Positions 25,195 through 34,627 of a DNA stretch of 64,000 bases are shown piece after piece. Position 1 is the stretch's first letter, and every line of letters starts with the position of its first letter. The translations under genes were made by a program, and so were the position numbers. Below the pieces are notes generated by a model, which did no database searches, was not told the DNA's origin, and saw only the letters and a list, made by a program, of their open reading frames with translations. Source of the DNA: Devosia litorisediminis (GTDB lineage: Bacteria; Pseudomonadota; Alphaproteobacteria; Rhizobiales; Devosiaceae); the NCBI RefSeq assembly GCF_018334155.1, contig NZ_JAGXTP010000003.1, forward strand, positions 248,001 to 312,000. The letters are read 5' to 3'.

Positions 25195-26070
25195 ATGCCG
25201 CTTCGCGATCTGCTGCTCGCCCTGGGCGTCGTCACGCTGTGGGGCCTGAACTTCGTCACCATCAAATGGGGCGTCGACGAAGTTTCCCCCTATCTGCTGA
25301 CCGCCTTGCGCTATATCGGCTGCGCCCTGCCCGCCGTGTTTTTCATCCGCCGTCCCAATGTCAGCTGGGGTCTGCTGCTGGCCTATGGCATGACCGTGGG
25401 CGTGCTGCAGTTCAGCTTCCTGTTTTCTGCGGTGGGTCTGGGCATGCCCGCCGGGCTGGCCAGCCTGGTCATGCAGATGCAGGTGTTCTTCACCATGGCG
25501 CTGGCTGCCCTGCTGCTGGGTGAACGCCCTACCCCGCTGCGCATTGCCGGCGCCGGTCTGGCGCTGATTGGGCTGGCCACCATTGGCAGCGAGCATATCG
25601 GCAGCGCCGTGCTGATCCCGTTCCTGATGACGCTGGTTGCCTCGCTGTTCTGGTCCATGTCCAATATCGTCACCAAGCGCGCCGGCAAGGTCGACATGTT
25701 TGCCTTCGTGATCTGGGGCAGCCTCATTCCGCCGCTGCCCATGCTGGCCATCTCGCTGATTCTGGAGGGCCCCGGCCCGCTGCTGGCGCTGCCCTTCATC
25801 AGCCCGCAGGCAATTTTCTCGGTGCTGTTCATCGCCTATGGCTCGACCCTGCTCGGCTATGGTGGCTGGGCCATCCTGCTGGGCAAGTATCCCGCAGGCA
25901 TGGTGGCGCCCTTTGCCCTGCTGGTGCCCGTGGTCGGCTTTGCGGCGGCCTTTGTGTTTCTGGGTGAAGCGGTGACCCCGCTGGAAATGCTGGGCAGCCT
26001 GCTGATCTTTGCCGGCCTGATGCTCAACGTCTTCGGACCGCGCCTGTGGGCGCGGCTGCGGGTGGCCTGA
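25195..26070 (+). CDS. EamA/DMT family transporter, first of a tandem pair
   Basis: This 291-residue inner-membrane protein has ten hydrophobic helices in two EamA repeats. Typical stretches are LGVVTLWGLNFVTIKWGV at the start, LLGERPTPLRIAGAGLALIGL in the first repeat and FLGEAVTPLEMLGSLLIFAGL at the end of the second. The family exports amino acids and other metabolites; the position downstream of asd might hint at amino-acid export, but this is speculation. Its TGA overlaps the ATG of the next transporter by one base. The two products share architecture and many residues, so they are tandem paralogues and might form a heteromeric pair. Confidence 0.9.
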   Translation: MPLRDLLLALGVVTLWGLNFVTIKWGVDEVSPYLLTALRYIGCALPAVFFIRRPNVSWGLLLAYGMTVGVLQFSFLFSAVGLGMPAGLASLVMQMQVFFTMALAALLLGERPTPLRIAGAGLALIGLATIGSEHIGSAVLIPFLMTLVASLFWSMSNIVTKRAGKVDMFAFVIWGSLIPPLPMLAISLILEGPGPLLALPFISPQAIFSVLFIAYGSTLLGYGGWAILLGKYPAGMVAPFALLVPVVGFAAAFVFLGEAVTPLEMLGSLLIFAGLMLNVFGPRLWARLRVA

Positions 26071-26939
26071 TGCCCATTCGCCATATCGCCCTGGCCCTGC
26101 TGGTGGTCGCCATCTGGGGCTTCAATTTCGTGGTCATCAAGCTCAGCGTTGCCGCGTTGCCACCGCTGCTGGCCGCCGCGCTGCGCTTTGCCTTTGCTGC
26201 CGTGCCGCTGGTATTCTTCATCAAGCCGCCCAAGGTGGCCTGGTATCTGGTGATCGCCTATGGCTTTGCCTTTGGCGTCGGGCTCTATGGCTTTTTGAAC
26301 CTGTCCATGGCCTGGGGCATGTCGGCCGGGCTCAGCTCGCTGGTGCTGCAGACCCAGGCCTTTTTCACCATGGCGCTAGCCTTTTTCCTGCTCGGGGAAC
26401 GGCCGCGTCGCGTGCAGATCATCGGCGCCGCCATCGCCTTTGCCGGCATCGCGGTAATCGGCACCGAACGGCTCGGTGCCACCGCCCTGCTGCCGCTGGG
26501 CATGACTCTTATGGCGGCGCTTTGCTGGGGCTGTGCCAATATCCTGATCAAGAAGGCCGGCAAGGTTGATCCGGTCTCGCTGACGGTCTGGGGCGCGCTG
26601 GTCGCCCCATTGCCGCTGCTGGCGCTATCGCTGCTCAATGAAGGCCCCGGCGCCGTTTCAGCCGCCCTGCTCGGTTTCAGCTGGGGCGATGCCGGACTGA
26701 TCGCCTTTTTGGCCTATCCGGCAACCCTGCTGGGCATGGCGATCTGGAGTTGGCTGCTGGGCCAGCACCCCGCCTCTGTCGTCGCCCCCTTTACCCTGCT
26801 GGTGCCCATTACCGGGCTGGCCTCGGGCTATCTGGTGCTGGGCGAAACCATCACCCCGATCGAAATCGCCGGGGCGGTACTGGTGATCGCCGGCTTGCTG
26901 GTGACGCTCCTAAGAGCCCGCGCGACGCCGTTGCTCTGA
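26070..26939 (+). CDS. EamA/DMT family transporter, second of a tandem pair
   Basis: This 289-residue ten-helix transporter closely parallels its upstream neighbour (LLVVAIWGFNFVVIKLSV, FFLLGERPRRVQIIGAAIAFAG, VLGETITPIEIAGAVLVIAGL). Translation is coupled by the TGATG junction. The frame is open eight codons upstream, but that would overlap the preceding gene further and lacks a ribosome site, so the junction ATG was used. The substrate is unknown. Retention of both copies in one operon, each complete, argues that they are not redundant. A bidirectional terminator follows. Confidence 0.9.
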   Translation: MPIRHIALALLVVAIWGFNFVVIKLSVAALPPLLAAALRFAFAAVPLVFFIKPPKVAWYLVIAYGFAFGVGLYGFLNLSMAWGMSAGLSSLVLQTQAFFTMALAFFLLGERPRRVQIIGAAIAFAGIAVIGTERLGATALLPLGMTLMAALCWGCANILIKKAGKVDPVSLTVWGALVAPLPLLALSLLNEGPGAVSAALLGFSWGDAGLIAFLAYPATLLGMAIWSWLLGQHPASVVAPFTLLVPITGLASGYLVLGETITPIEIAGAVLVIAGLLVTLLRARATPLL

Positions 26940-26953
26940 CCCCGGAAACGACA

Positions 26954-26981
26954 AAGCCACCCCGATCGCTCGGAGTGGCTT
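26954..26981. terminator. Bidirectional terminator between EamA pair and EF-hand gene
   Basis: AAGCCACCCCGA pairs with TCGGAGTGGCTT (one mismatch) around a TCGC loop. A second small hairpin (CGCCC-AAAAA-GGGCG) follows at 26987-27001. The convergent genes end on both sides. Confidence 0.75.
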
Positions 26982-27007
26982 CGCAACGCCCAAAAAGGGC
27001 GCTCGGC

Positions 27008-27253
27008 TTACATGGCGGCGGGGGCAGCCGAGGCCAGCAAGCCGTATTCTTCGGCCGAAAGCTCGCCATTGCCGTCGGTATCGGCAGCAGCAAAGGCTTC
27101 CACGGTCAGGTCGGGCCAGGCGACCTGTGCTTCTTCGAACGACACTGCGTTGCTCGCATCGGTATCAACGGCGACGAAGTCGGTGGCTTCCTGGGCAAAG
27201 GCAGCGCCGGTCAGGCCAAGGACGACGAGGGTGGAGAGAACGATCTTTTTCAT
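27008..27253 (-). CDS. Small secreted EF-hand protein
   Basis: The 81-residue product has a signal peptide (MKKIVLSTLVVLGLTGAAFA) and two 12-residue EF-hand loops, DTDASNAVSFEE (30-41) and DTDGNGELSAEE (58-69). The second has the full D-x-D-x-N/D-G pattern. The first lacks the usual Gly at position 6 (Ala instead), so it may bind Ca2+ more weakly. Such small periplasmic EF-hand proteins are common in alphaproteobacteria and are thought to buffer or sense calcium; no partner is known here. The ATG begins the signal peptide; the longer open frame upstream is not supported. It is transcribed alone. Confidence 0.85.
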   Translation of the reverse strand: MKKIVLSTLVVLGLTGAAFAQEATDFVAVDTDASNAVSFEEAQVAWPDLTVEAFAAADTDGNGELSAEEYGLLASAAPAAM

Positions 27254-27658
27254 TGCAGGTGGCTCCGAATATTGAGGCAAAAACGGTGACCGGTTATCCG
27301 GCCCCCGACGCGCTGCCCTCAAGCAGCCCGTGCCACAGACAATGCTCACCCATTGTGGCTGGCAAAAGTTGGAATTGAGACAGCCGCAGGAAAAATATCG
27401 GGCAAGTTTCGGGCAGTTCGAGCAATAATAAGGCGCGGCTTTATTCTTGTGAATTTTGCCCGTACATCTCGACTGGTCTTAAGATCACGCAATCGTATTT
27501 TGAAGTCAAAGTGCAACGCGCAGCAACACACCCGGGAAACACGTACTATTGGGCAAGTCACCGCCTATCACGCGCGCGTGAAGCCACTGGGCACGCAACT
27601 TTGCGCGCGCCACAGCACTGCCTTGTGCACGTTTGTGTTGTCTATCGACTGGTCGGGA
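27254..27658. other. Gene-free region, AT-richer than average
   Basis: About 400 bases between the EF-hand start and the carbonic-anhydrase stop, both on the minus strand. The stretch around 27390-27500 is clearly AT-richer than its surroundings and probably contains the EF-hand promoter. I see no gene, clear hairpin or repeat. A small RNA cannot be excluded. Confidence 0.5.
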
Positions 27659-28300
27659 TCACAGCTCGGGACGCACGAAGTCGCCACTCTCGCTATCCAT
27701 GATCCACAATTCGCCGGACGAGATATCGAACCAGGCGCCATGCACCGCCATTTTGCCCTCGGCTTCAAGTTCGGCCACATAGGGGAAGGTGCGCAGATTA
27801 TTGATCGAATTGCGGATCGAGATGCGCTCAAGCGCCGTCTGCCGCTCACTGGCCGTCATCAGATCGTTCTGACCGACCTGATCAGGCAGCCCGCCCAGCA
27901 TGCTCATCCACTTGCCGATGAAGTCGCCGCTATGCAGCGGGCTGGGCGCGGGATTGAGCGCTGCCGAAATACCGCCGCAGCGACCATGCCCCATGATCAC
28001 GATATTGGAGATACCCAGCCCCTTGACGGCAAATTCGATGCCAGCCGAGGTACCGTGCTGGCCGCCATCGGGCTGATATGTCGGCACGAGATTGGCCACA
28101 TTGCGCAGCACGAACAATTCGCCCGGCGCACTGTCAAAGATCATTTCAGGTGCCGCGCGACTGTCGCAGCACGCGATGATCATGGTGGTGGGACTTTGGC
28201 CGATGGTTGCCAGATCCCGATAGCGCTCTTTTTCGCGCGTATAACGGCCCGCTATGAAGTTGGCGTGGCCTTTGAGCAGGTAGTCAGGAAAACGGTGCAT
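27659..28300 (-). CDS. Beta-class carbonic anhydrase
   Basis: This cytosolic zinc enzyme interconverts CO2 and bicarbonate, supplying bicarbonate to carboxylases and balancing pH. The 213 residues contain the zinc site: C44 with D46 and R48 in ACCDSRAAPE, then H105 and C108 in GHGRCGG. MHRFPDYLLKGHANF is the usual start in alphaproteobacteria, which fixed the ATG over a 64-codon upstream extension. The gene is divergent from a DUF1737 gene 72 bases away. It is of the common bacterial plant-type beta class; no sulfate-transporter or cyanate gene is linked to it. Confidence 0.93.
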   Translation of the reverse strand: MHRFPDYLLKGHANFIAGRYTREKERYRDLATIGQSPTTMIIACCDSRAAPEMIFDSAPGELFVLRNVANLVPTYQPDGGQHGTSAGIEFAVKGLGISNIVIMGHGRCGGISAALNPAPSPLHSGDFIGKWMSMLGGLPDQVGQNDLMTASERQTALERISIRNSINNLRTFPYVAELEAEGKMAVHGAWFDISSGELWIMDSESGDFVRPEL

Positions 28301-28372
28301 GAAATCTCGATTAGCGCTAAGAGGCGACAAGATCAATCGGGCGCGTGCAACGCCCGTGCATTGGGGGCATGC

Positions 28373-28579
28373 ATGCTTATCTATCGGTTTCTGACTGGCG
28401 AGGACGATGCCAGCTTCTGCCACAAGGTCACCAAGGCGCTTTCCGAAGGCTGGCAGCTGCATGGCGGCCCCACCTATGCCTTTGATGCGCACAACAAAAA
28501 GATGCGCGCCGGTCAGGCGGTCACCCGCCCCGCCAAGGATCAGCCCTATGACCCCGACAAGAAACTCAGCGAGTACTAG
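28373..28579 (+). CDS. DUF1737 domain protein
   Basis: A 68-residue soluble protein matching the DUF1737 pattern: MLIYRFLTGEDDASFCHKV, then ALSEGWQLHGGPTYAFD and a basic, polar tail. The function of the family is unknown. The coding frame is open for more than 1 kb upstream, but only this 3' part has family character; the rest is antisense to carbonic anhydrase. The ATG follows GGGGG at seven bases. It is divergent from the carbonic-anhydrase gene, and the convergent Nudix gene ends 6 bases beyond its stop. Confidence 0.8.
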   Translation: MLIYRFLTGEDDASFCHKVTKALSEGWQLHGGPTYAFDAHNKKMRAGQAVTRPAKDQPYDPDKKLSEY

Positions 28580-28585
28580 GTGCGT

Positions 28586-29173
28586 CTAGGCGCTGTCGCC
28601 CCTGGCCAGGCGCAGGGCCAGGCCCTGCAGCATCAGGATGGTCTTGGCATCGGCAATCTCGCCGCTGCCGATCATGGCGATGGCTTTTTCAAAGTCCAGT
28701 TCGAGCACTTCGATGTCCTCGCCCTCATCGTCCAGACCGCCGCCGGCATGGCTTTGCTGACCGGGCGTGTAGTGGCCGATAAAGCAGGCGCATTTTTCGG
28801 TCAGTGAACCGGGGCTCATATAGGCGTTAAACAGGAATTCCAGCCTGTCGATCGCATACCCGGTTTCCTCCAGTGCCTCGCGCTGCGCGGCGATCTCGGG
28901 TTCTTCGCCATCCAGCAGACCGGCCGGCGCCTCGATCAGCCAGGCCGGATCGCCATTGAGATGGGGCGGCAGGCGGAACTGGCGCGTCAGCAGCACAGTC
29001 TTTTGGACCGGCGCATAGGCCAGCACGGCTGCCGCGCTGCCATGATCATAGACCTCGCGGATCACCGTCTGGCTGCCACCATCACGCCGCCCATGGGTCA
29101 CCTCGTAATTATCGAATTTCCCCCAATTGTGGCTCAGCTTGGTGACGGAGTTGATCTTGACGTGATTGGACAT
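28586..29173 (-). CDS. Nudix hydrolase, NudK-like (sugar-nucleotide pyrophosphatase type)
   Basis: Nudix enzymes cleave nucleoside diphosphates linked to another group. The 195-residue product has the box GLLDGEEPEIAAQREALEE, with the Glu pair that binds Mg2+, and the NudK-like layout: an N-terminal beta domain (VTKLSHNWGKFDNYEV), LLTRQFRLPPHLNG before the box and YMSPGSLTEKCACFIG after it. This resembles GDP-mannose pyrophosphatase NudK and the ADP-ribose pyrophosphatases; substrate choice cannot be settled from sequence alone. The ATG at MSNHVKINS was preferred over one 12 codons upstream. It forms a single-gene unit. Confidence 0.87.
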   Translation of the reverse strand: MSNHVKINSVTKLSHNWGKFDNYEVTHGRRDGGSQTVIREVYDHGSAAAVLAYAPVQKTVLLTRQFRLPPHLNGDPAWLIEAPAGLLDGEEPEIAAQREALEETGYAIDRLEFLFNAYMSPGSLTEKCACFIGHYTPGQQSHAGGGLDDEGEDIEVLELDFEKAIAMIGSGEIADAKTILMLQGLALRLARGDSA

Positions 29174-29302
29174 GCGGGCTCCGACTGTGTTGGCCCAGCT
29201 ATGCCGCACTCCACGGCATAGGGCTAGCCTTGAGCAGGCTGAAACACCGCTTCGTCAGCTTGGGGATACCCGCGAGACGTGACCGGCTTTCCAAGGCAGC
29301 AA

Positions 29303-29330
29303 AAAGCCCGCTTCGGCTGAAGCGGGCTTT
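29303..29330 (-). terminator. Rho-independent terminator of the chemoreceptor gene
   Basis: A perfect 12-bp stem (AAAGCCCGCTTC/GAAGCGGGCTTT) with a four-base loop lies 26 bases beyond the chemoreceptor stop. On the minus strand it runs straight into TTTTT. This is one of the clearest terminators in the window. Confidence 0.88.
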
Positions 29331-29355
29331 CGTATTCTGCCAACCAGAAGGACGC

Positions 29356-31674
29356 CTAGAACTCCGACCACTCGGTGGCGATCGCAGCATTGCCCTGGCT
29401 GAGATAGGCACGCGAGGCCCTGGCTGTCGCCGGATTGCCAGAGCGCGACGGTGCTGGGGCAGCCGGCGCTGTACGGGCAGCGCGAGCGGCCGGACGATCG
29501 GCCAGTGTGAAGACCTCCACCACCTGGTCGAGTTCGCTGGCGCGCGATTCAGTCTGCTCGATGGCTGCGTTGATCTCTTCGACCAGTGCTGCATTGTGTT
29601 GGGTCATCTCGTCCATGGTGCGCACGGCGATATTGACCTCCTCGATGGCGGAAGCCTGCTCGCGGCTGGACTGGGCAATTCCCCCCAGCAACGCGTTGTT
29701 TTCGCGCACTGCTGCCAGCATTGCGGTCAGCTTGTTGGCTGCCTCTGCCACCAGCTTGGAGCCCCCCGAGACCTCGCCAGCGCTCTGTTCGATCAGCAAT
29801 TTGACGTCTGCGGACGCCTGAGCGGCGGACTGCGCCAGACGGCGAACTTCCACCGCCACCACGGCAAAGCCCTTGCCGGCTTCGCCCGCCCGGGCCGCTT
29901 CCACCGACGCGTTCAGCGCCAGCAGATTGGTCTGAAAGGCGATGTCGTCGATCATGCCGATAATATTGGAGATCTTGGCCGAGGAGCTGGTGATCTTCTC
30001 CATGGCGCCATTGGCCTGGGTCATCACCGCGCCACCGTCCTCGGCGGCACGCGAGACTTCCAGCGCCTTGGTACTGGCGGTTTCGGCCTTCTTGGCATTG
30101 TCGAGCACCGTGGACGCGAGCTGCTCCATGGTCGCCGAGGTTTCCTCAATCGTGGCCGCCTGCTTGGTGGTCCGCTCGCTCAGATCGTTGGCACCGCTGA
30201 GGATTTCGGCGGTGGCGGTCTTGAGTGCGCCCGAAGTACCGCGCAACTGCCCGATCACACCGGCCAGCTTGTCGCCCACGGCATTGGTGTCGGTCATCAG
30301 CTTGGCAAACGCCCCGCGATGCTCGCCGGTCATGCGCTTGGTAAGATCGGCCTGGGCCATGGCGGCCAGAACCACGCCGATTTCCTTGAGGCCATAATCG
30401 ACCGAATTGACCAGCGCGTTGACGCTGCTGGCCAGCCCGTTCAGCTCGGCATCGGGGAACTGGGTATCGACGCGACGGCTGAAATCGCCATCGATCGCAG
30501 CGTCCACCACGGTGCCAAAGGATTTCTGCAGATCCTGCATCATCGCAGTACGGTTTTCCTGATCGGCCAGAATGCGCGCGGCCTCGGCCTCGGTCATATG
30601 GGCGATGCGACGACCATTCTCGCGGAATACCTCCACGGCGCGGGCCATCGCACCGATTTCGTCGGCGCGTTCGGCATAGTCGACCTCGACATCATAATCG
30701 CCTTCGGCAATGCGCTTCATGCTGCCGGTCATGCGGGTCAGCGGCGTGGACACCACGCGGCTGAGTACCAGGCCAATCAGCACCACGGCAAAGACTGCCA
30801 CCAGGACAGTGGCGATAACGGCCACCCAGCGTGCCGACCACAGATCGGCATAGACAACCGCCTTGTCCAGCGACAGGCCGACATACCATTTGACGTTGGG
30901 CAGACCCGGAATCGCGGTAAAATTGACCAGACGGGTACTGTCGGCCTCAGTCGCTTCGGTCACCGCACTGGTCATGGCAGGGGCGGTACCGAAAGCGTCG
31001 GTGAGGGATTGACCGACCAGCGTGCCGTCACGATGCACAAGAATAGTGCCCGCCTCATTGACCAGGAAGGCATGGCCATTGCCAGCCAGTTGAGCCTTGG
31101 CCAGCATTTCGACCAGTGCAGTAATGCCGAAATCTGCGCCGGTGACGCCCACCACTGTGCCACCATTGATTAGTGGGGTGGCCAGCGACACAGTCAACTC
31201 GCCCGAGGAAGCATCGGCATAGGGATCGGTCAGAATAGTGCCCTTGGCGGCAACCGCATTCTGGTACCAGGGGCGGGAGCGTGGATCGTAGCCCGCGGGC
31301 AGTTCAATCGGCGGATAGGCGCTGAACGATCCATCCGCCTCGGCGCCGAAATAGGTGTTGATGAAGTTGCTGACCAGCGCCTGTCGATTGAACGCCTGGG
31401 CCACCGCGCCCCCGCTTGGCACACTGGCCACCGATTCATTGGCAGATTCCACCAGCAGCGTCCGGCCCTCAAACCAGTTGCCCACGGCCTGAGCCGTCAA
31501 TGCACCGGTGCCGGTCATATCAGCCAGGACATTGGCCTCGGTAGCCGCGCTATTGCGGGTATCATTATAAACCGACAGGACGGCAAAGCAGACAACGACC
31601 ACCGCAGCCGTCGACAACAGGATCTTGGTGGCCACGCTTGATCGTATTGCCTGCGTGGAGAAAGGGAGGGCCAT
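29356..31674 (-). CDS. Methyl-accepting chemotaxis protein with dCache amino-acid sensor
   Basis: This 772-residue transmembrane chemoreceptor has TM1 at about 18-36, a periplasmic dCache domain to about 280, TM2 about 284-304, HAMP regions (305-360, and a second HAMP-like segment about 380-450) and a signalling domain with the hairpin tip around [22 protein letters not shown] (576-597). The sensor has Y129, R134, W136, Y137 and D181. Their spacing (+5, +7, +8 and +44 from Y137) fits the amino-acid-binding motif I recall from PctA. The last five residues, EWSEF, fit the x-[FYWH]-x2-[FYWH] tether for CheR/CheB. The ATG before TM1 was chosen. It should steer cells towards amino acids (inference). 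Confidence 0.93.
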   Translation of the reverse strand: MALPFSTQAIRSSVATKILLSTAAVVVVCFAVLSVYNDTRNSAATEANVLADMTGTGALTAQAVGNWFEGRTLLVESANESVASVPSGGAVAQAFNRQALVSNFINTYFGAEADGSFSAYPPIELPAGYDPRSRPWYQNAVAAKGTILTDPYADASSGELTVSLATPLINGGTVVGVTGADFGITALVEMLAKAQLAGNGHAFLVNEAGTILVHRDGTLVGQSLTDAFGTAPAMTSAVTEATEADSTRLVNFTAIPGLPNVKWYVGLSLDKAVVYADLWSARWVAVIATVLVAVFAVVLIGLVLSRVVSTPLTRMTGSMKRIAEGDYDVEVDYAERADEIGAMARAVEVFRENGRRIAHMTEAEAARILADQENRTAMMQDLQKSFGTVVDAAIDGDFSRRVDTQFPDAELNGLASSVNALVNSVDYGLKEIGVVLAAMAQADLTKRMTGEHRGAFAKLMTDTNAVGDKLAGVIGQLRGTSGALKTATAEILSGANDLSERTTKQAATIEETSATMEQLASTVLDNAKKAETASTKALEVSRAAEDGGAVMTQANGAMEKITSSSAKISNIIGMIDDIAFQTNLLALNASVEAARAGEAGKGFAVVAVEVRRLAQSAAQASADVKLLIEQSAGEVSGGSKLVAEAANKLTAMLAAVRENNALLGGIAQSSREQASAIEEVNIAVRTMDEMTQHNAALVEEINAAIEQTESRASELDQVVEVFTLADRPAARAARTAPAAPAPSRSGNPATARASRAYLSQGNAAIATEWSEF

Positions 31675-32032
31675 TTTGTGTGATTCCGATTGAATTGAGC
31701 TCGCGCTCCTAGATGAAAATCTCCCACAAACTGGTAAAAAATCTATGTTAAGTTCCAACGCAGAGCTTACTCTTGGCGGGGCCTCGTTCTCGTCTGGATT
31801 GATGATGGCGATAGTAGTCGATGGACAACCAAGGCTATTTGGCACCCCACCAATTGAACCCATTGCCTGTCCACACCGCGCACATCACGTGCGCTATACG
31901 AACAAAGTGCGCTTACCGCCAAAAGTTGCAGGCCGTTTTGGGTTAACCGCTTTGATTTTGTAACCTTTGGGCGCTAGAAGTCTCGAACCATTCCAAACTG
32001 CAGCGGTGTTTCCTAACCGCCAGCGAGGCCCC
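31675..32032. other. Gene-free divergent promoter region, chemoreceptor/sdhC
   Basis: About 360 AT-richer bases between divergent genes. It must carry the promoters of the chemoreceptor and the sdh operon. The only structure I see is the GTGCGC-based repeat set listed separately. No coding frame is convincing. Confidence 0.6.
31878..31913 (+). promoter_or_regulatory. Candidate operator upstream of sdhC (GTGCGC repeats)
   Basis: GCGCAC and GTGCGC form a 6-5-6 inverted repeat, and GTGCGCT is repeated directly at 31907. Three half-sites in 36 bases, about 120 bases before sdhC, could be a regulator-binding cluster. The regulator is unknown. Confidence 0.35.
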
Positions 32033-32419
32033 ATGACGGTTCGATCCCGCCCACTTTCTCCCCATCTCCAGATCTATCGCTGGACCATCACCATGGCGAT
32101 GTCGATCGCCCACCGCGCCACCGGCATTGCCCTTTATGCCGGCACCGCGCTGCTGGTGCTCTGGCTCGGCGCTGCCGCGATCAGCCAGGAAGCGCTCAAC
32201 CCGGTCAATGAGCTGTTTGGCAGCTGGTTCGGCCAGCTTGTGCTTTTCGGCTACACCTGGGCCATTCTGCACCACATGCTGGGCGGCATCCGCCACTTCA
32301 TCTGGGATTTCATCATCGGCATGGAACCGGGCCAGCGCGAAACCCTGGCCTGGGCCAATCTGGTTGGCTCGATTGTCCTGACCCTGCTGGTCTGGACCGT
32401 TTTTGTGTGGGTGGCCTGA
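32033..32419 (+). CDS. sdhC: Succinate dehydrogenase cytochrome b556 subunit
   Basis: One of two membrane anchors of complex II, it binds heme b and ubiquinone in the inner membrane. The 128 residues include the signature RPLSPHLQIYRWTITMAMSIAHRATG region and three hydrophobic helices (about 28-52, 65-88, 105-127). ILHHMLGGIRHFIWD carries the heme-ligand histidine. The ATG with GAGG upstream was used rather than an earlier in-frame start. It opens the operon sdhC-sdhD-sdhA-DUF3052-small protein-sdhB. Confidence 0.94.
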   Translation: MTVRSRPLSPHLQIYRWTITMAMSIAHRATGIALYAGTALLVLWLGAAAISQEALNPVNELFGSWFGQLVLFGYTWAILHHMLGGIRHFIWDFIIGMEPGQRETLAWANLVGSIVLTLLVWTVFVWVA

Positions 32420-32420
32420 T

Positions 32421-32810
32421 ATGACCGACCGTATTTCTGACGCCGTCATCGCCGATCCCAAGACCAAATACGGCAATGCCAAAGCCTCGACCCGCCACTT
32501 CATCACCCAGCGGGTAAGCGGCGCGATCAATATCGTGTTCGTCGGCTTTCTGGCCTTTATCGTGCTGCGGCTGGCCGGGCAGGATCGCCCCGACATGGTC
32601 GCCACCATCGGCAATGCCTGGATCGGCTTGCCGCTGGCGGCCCTGCTGGTGATTGTGGCCATCCACATGCGCAACGGCATGCGTGACACGCTGGAAGACT
32701 ATTTCCACGGCGCCACCTACCGTCTGCTGATGAGCCTGAACACGGCCTTTTCTCTTCTTATCGCGGTGGCCGGACTGGCCGCCATTCTCAAGCTCGTCTT
32801 CTGGGGTTAG
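32421..32810 (+). CDS. sdhD: Succinate dehydrogenase hydrophobic membrane anchor subunit
   Basis: The second membrane anchor of complex II; with SdhC it forms the quinone site. The 129 residues have three hydrophobic helices (about 38-58, 66-88, 104-126) after a polar N-terminus, and [17 protein letters not shown] carries the conserved His/Asp/Tyr cluster typical of SdhD. The ATG lies one base after the sdhC stop, so translation is coupled. The ORF extends six codons upstream into sdhC, which was ignored. Confidence 0.92.
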   Translation: MTDRISDAVIADPKTKYGNAKASTRHFITQRVSGAINIVFVGFLAFIVLRLAGQDRPDMVATIGNAWIGLPLAALLVIVAIHMRNGMRDTLEDYFHGATYRLLMSLNTAFSLLIAVAGLAAILKLVFWG

Positions 32811-32815
32811 TGACC

Positions 32816-34627
32816 ATGGCGCAATACGAACTCATCGACCACGAATTCGACGTGGTGGTGGTGGGCGCCGGCGGCGCGGGCCTCCGCGCAACGCTGGGCA
32901 TGGCCGAACAGGGCCTGCGCACCGCCTGCATCACCAAGGTCTTCCCCACCCGCAGCCACACCGTGGCAGCCCAGGGCGGCATTGCCGCCTCGCTGCAGAA
33001 CATGGGCCCCGACAGCTGGAAATGGCACATGTACGACACCGTCAAGGGGTCGGACTGGCTGGGCGACAATGACGCCATGGAATATCTGGCGCGCGAGGCT
33101 CCTGCGGCCATTTATGAGCTTGAGCATTACGGCGTGCCGTTTTCGCGCACCGATGACGGCAAGATCTATCAGCGCCCCTTTGGCGGTCACATGACCGAAT
33201 TCGGTGATGGTCCACCAGTGCAGCGCACCTGCGCCGCTGCCGACCGCACCGGCCACGCCATTCTGCACACGCTTTATGGCCAGAGCCTGCGCCACAATGC
33301 CGAATTCTATATCGAATATTTCGCGCTCGACCTGATCATGGGTGACAATGGCGCCTGCGAAGGCGTGATTGCCTGGAAGCTCGATGACGGCACCCTGCAT
33401 CGCTTCCGCGCCAAGACCACCGTGCTGGCCACGGGCGGTTATGGTCGCTCCTATTTCTCGGCCACCTCGGCCCATACCTGCACCGGCGACGGCAATGGCA
33501 TGGTCGCGCGCGCCGGCCTGCCGCTGCAGGACATGGAATTCGTGCAGTTCCACCCCACCGGCATTTATGGCGCGGGTGTGCTGATCACCGAAGGCGCCCG
33601 CGGCGAAGGCGGTTATTTGACCAATTCCGAAGGCGAACGGTTCATGGAGCGCTATGCGCCCAATGCCAAGGATCTGGCATCGCGCGACGTGGTATCGCGC
33701 TGCATGACGCTCGAAATCCGCGAAGGCCGCGGCGTTGGTCCCAAGAAGGACCATATCTATCTGCACCTTGATCACCTCGATCCCAAGGTGCTGGCCGTGC
33801 GCCTGCCCGGCATTACCGAAAGCGCCAAGATCTTTGCCGGTGTCGATCTGACCCGCGAGCCGATCCCGGTCATTCCCACGGTGCACTACAATATGGGCGG
33901 CATCCCCGCCAATTATCATGGCGAAGTGCTCAACCCCACTGCGGACAATCCCGATGCCGTCGTGCCCGGCCTGATGGCCGTGGGCGAAGCCGCCTGCGCC
34001 TCGGTACATGGCGCCAATCGCCTCGGCTCGAACTCGCTGACCGACCTTGTAGTGTTCGGCCGTGCCGCCGCCATCCGCGCCGGCAAGGTGATTGATCGCG
34101 CCTCACCGATCCCGGCCATCAACAAGGCCCAGGACGACAAGATCCTGGCCCGCTTTGATCGCCTGCGCAACGCTTCGGGATCCAAGCCGACCGCCGCCAT
34201 TCGCGACGCCATGCAGAACACCATGCAGCGCGACGCTGCCGTGTTCCGCACCGCCGATACCCTGGCCTCCGGCGTCAAGGCGATGAGCGAAATCTACGGT
34301 CAACTCAAGGACATCGCCGTCACCGACCGCTCGCTGGTCTGGAATTCGGACCTGGTCGAGACTCTCGAACTTGAGAACCTGATGGCCAACGCCATGACCA
34401 CCGTTGTCTCGGCTGAAGCCCGCCAGGAAAGCCGTGGCGCCCACGCCCATGAGGACTTCCCCAGCCGCGATGACGTCAACTGGCGCAAGCACACGCTGGC
34501 CCGCATCGATATCGAGACCGGCGCCGTCAAGCTCGACTACCGGCCGGTCCATCTCGATCCGCTGACCCCCGAAAGCGAAGGCGGCATCGACCTCAAGAAG
34601 ATCGCACCAAAGGCACGCGTTTACTGA
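32816..34627 (+). CDS. sdhA: Succinate dehydrogenase flavoprotein subunit
   Basis: SdhA oxidises succinate to fumarate and passes electrons to SdhB. The 603 residues have the FAD-binding start [16 protein letters not shown], the covalent-FAD histidine in [10 protein letters not shown], the substrate region [25 protein letters not shown] and [19 protein letters not shown]. Length is standard. A GTG six bases upstream is possible, but the ATG is the usual start. It begins 5 bases after sdhD. Unusually, two small genes separate it from sdhB. Confidence 0.96.
   Translation: MAQYELIDHEFDVVVVGAGGAGLRATLGMAEQGLRTACITKVFPTRSHTVAAQGGIAASLQNMGPDSWKWHMYDTVKGSDWLGDNDAMEYLAREAPAAIYELEHYGVPFSRTDDGKIYQRPFGGHMTEFGDGPPVQRTCAAADRTGHAILHTLYGQSLRHNAEFYIEYFALDLIMGDNGACEGVIAWKLDDGTLHRFRAKTTVLATGGYGRSYFSATSAHTCTGDGNGMVARAGLPLQDMEFVQFHPTGIYGAGVLITEGARGEGGYLTNSEGERFMERYAPNAKDLASRDVVSRCMTLEIREGRGVGPKKDHIYLHLDHLDPKVLAVRLPGITESAKIFAGVDLTREPIPVIPTVHYNMGGIPANYHGEVLNPTADNPDAVVPGLMAVGEAACASVHGANRLGSNSLTDLVVFGRAAAIRAGKVIDRASPIPAINKAQDDKILARFDRLRNASGSKPTAAIRDAMQNTMQRDAAVFRTADTLASGVKAMSEIYGQLKDIAVTDRSLVWNSDLVETLELENLMANAMTTVVSAEARQESRGAHAHEDFPSRDDVNWRKHTLARIDIETGAVKLDYRPVHLDPLTPESEGGIDLKKIAPKARVY

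Noticed and set aside
27353..28372. Long upstream extension of the DUF1737 frame (408 codons in total)
   Set aside because: The first kilobase is intergenic or antisense to carbonic anhydrase. Only the last 68 codons match DUF1737, with a ribosome site just before them.
29230..31173. 647-codon open frame on the plus strand
   Set aside because: Antisense to the chemoreceptor gene; no ribosome site and no recognisable domain.
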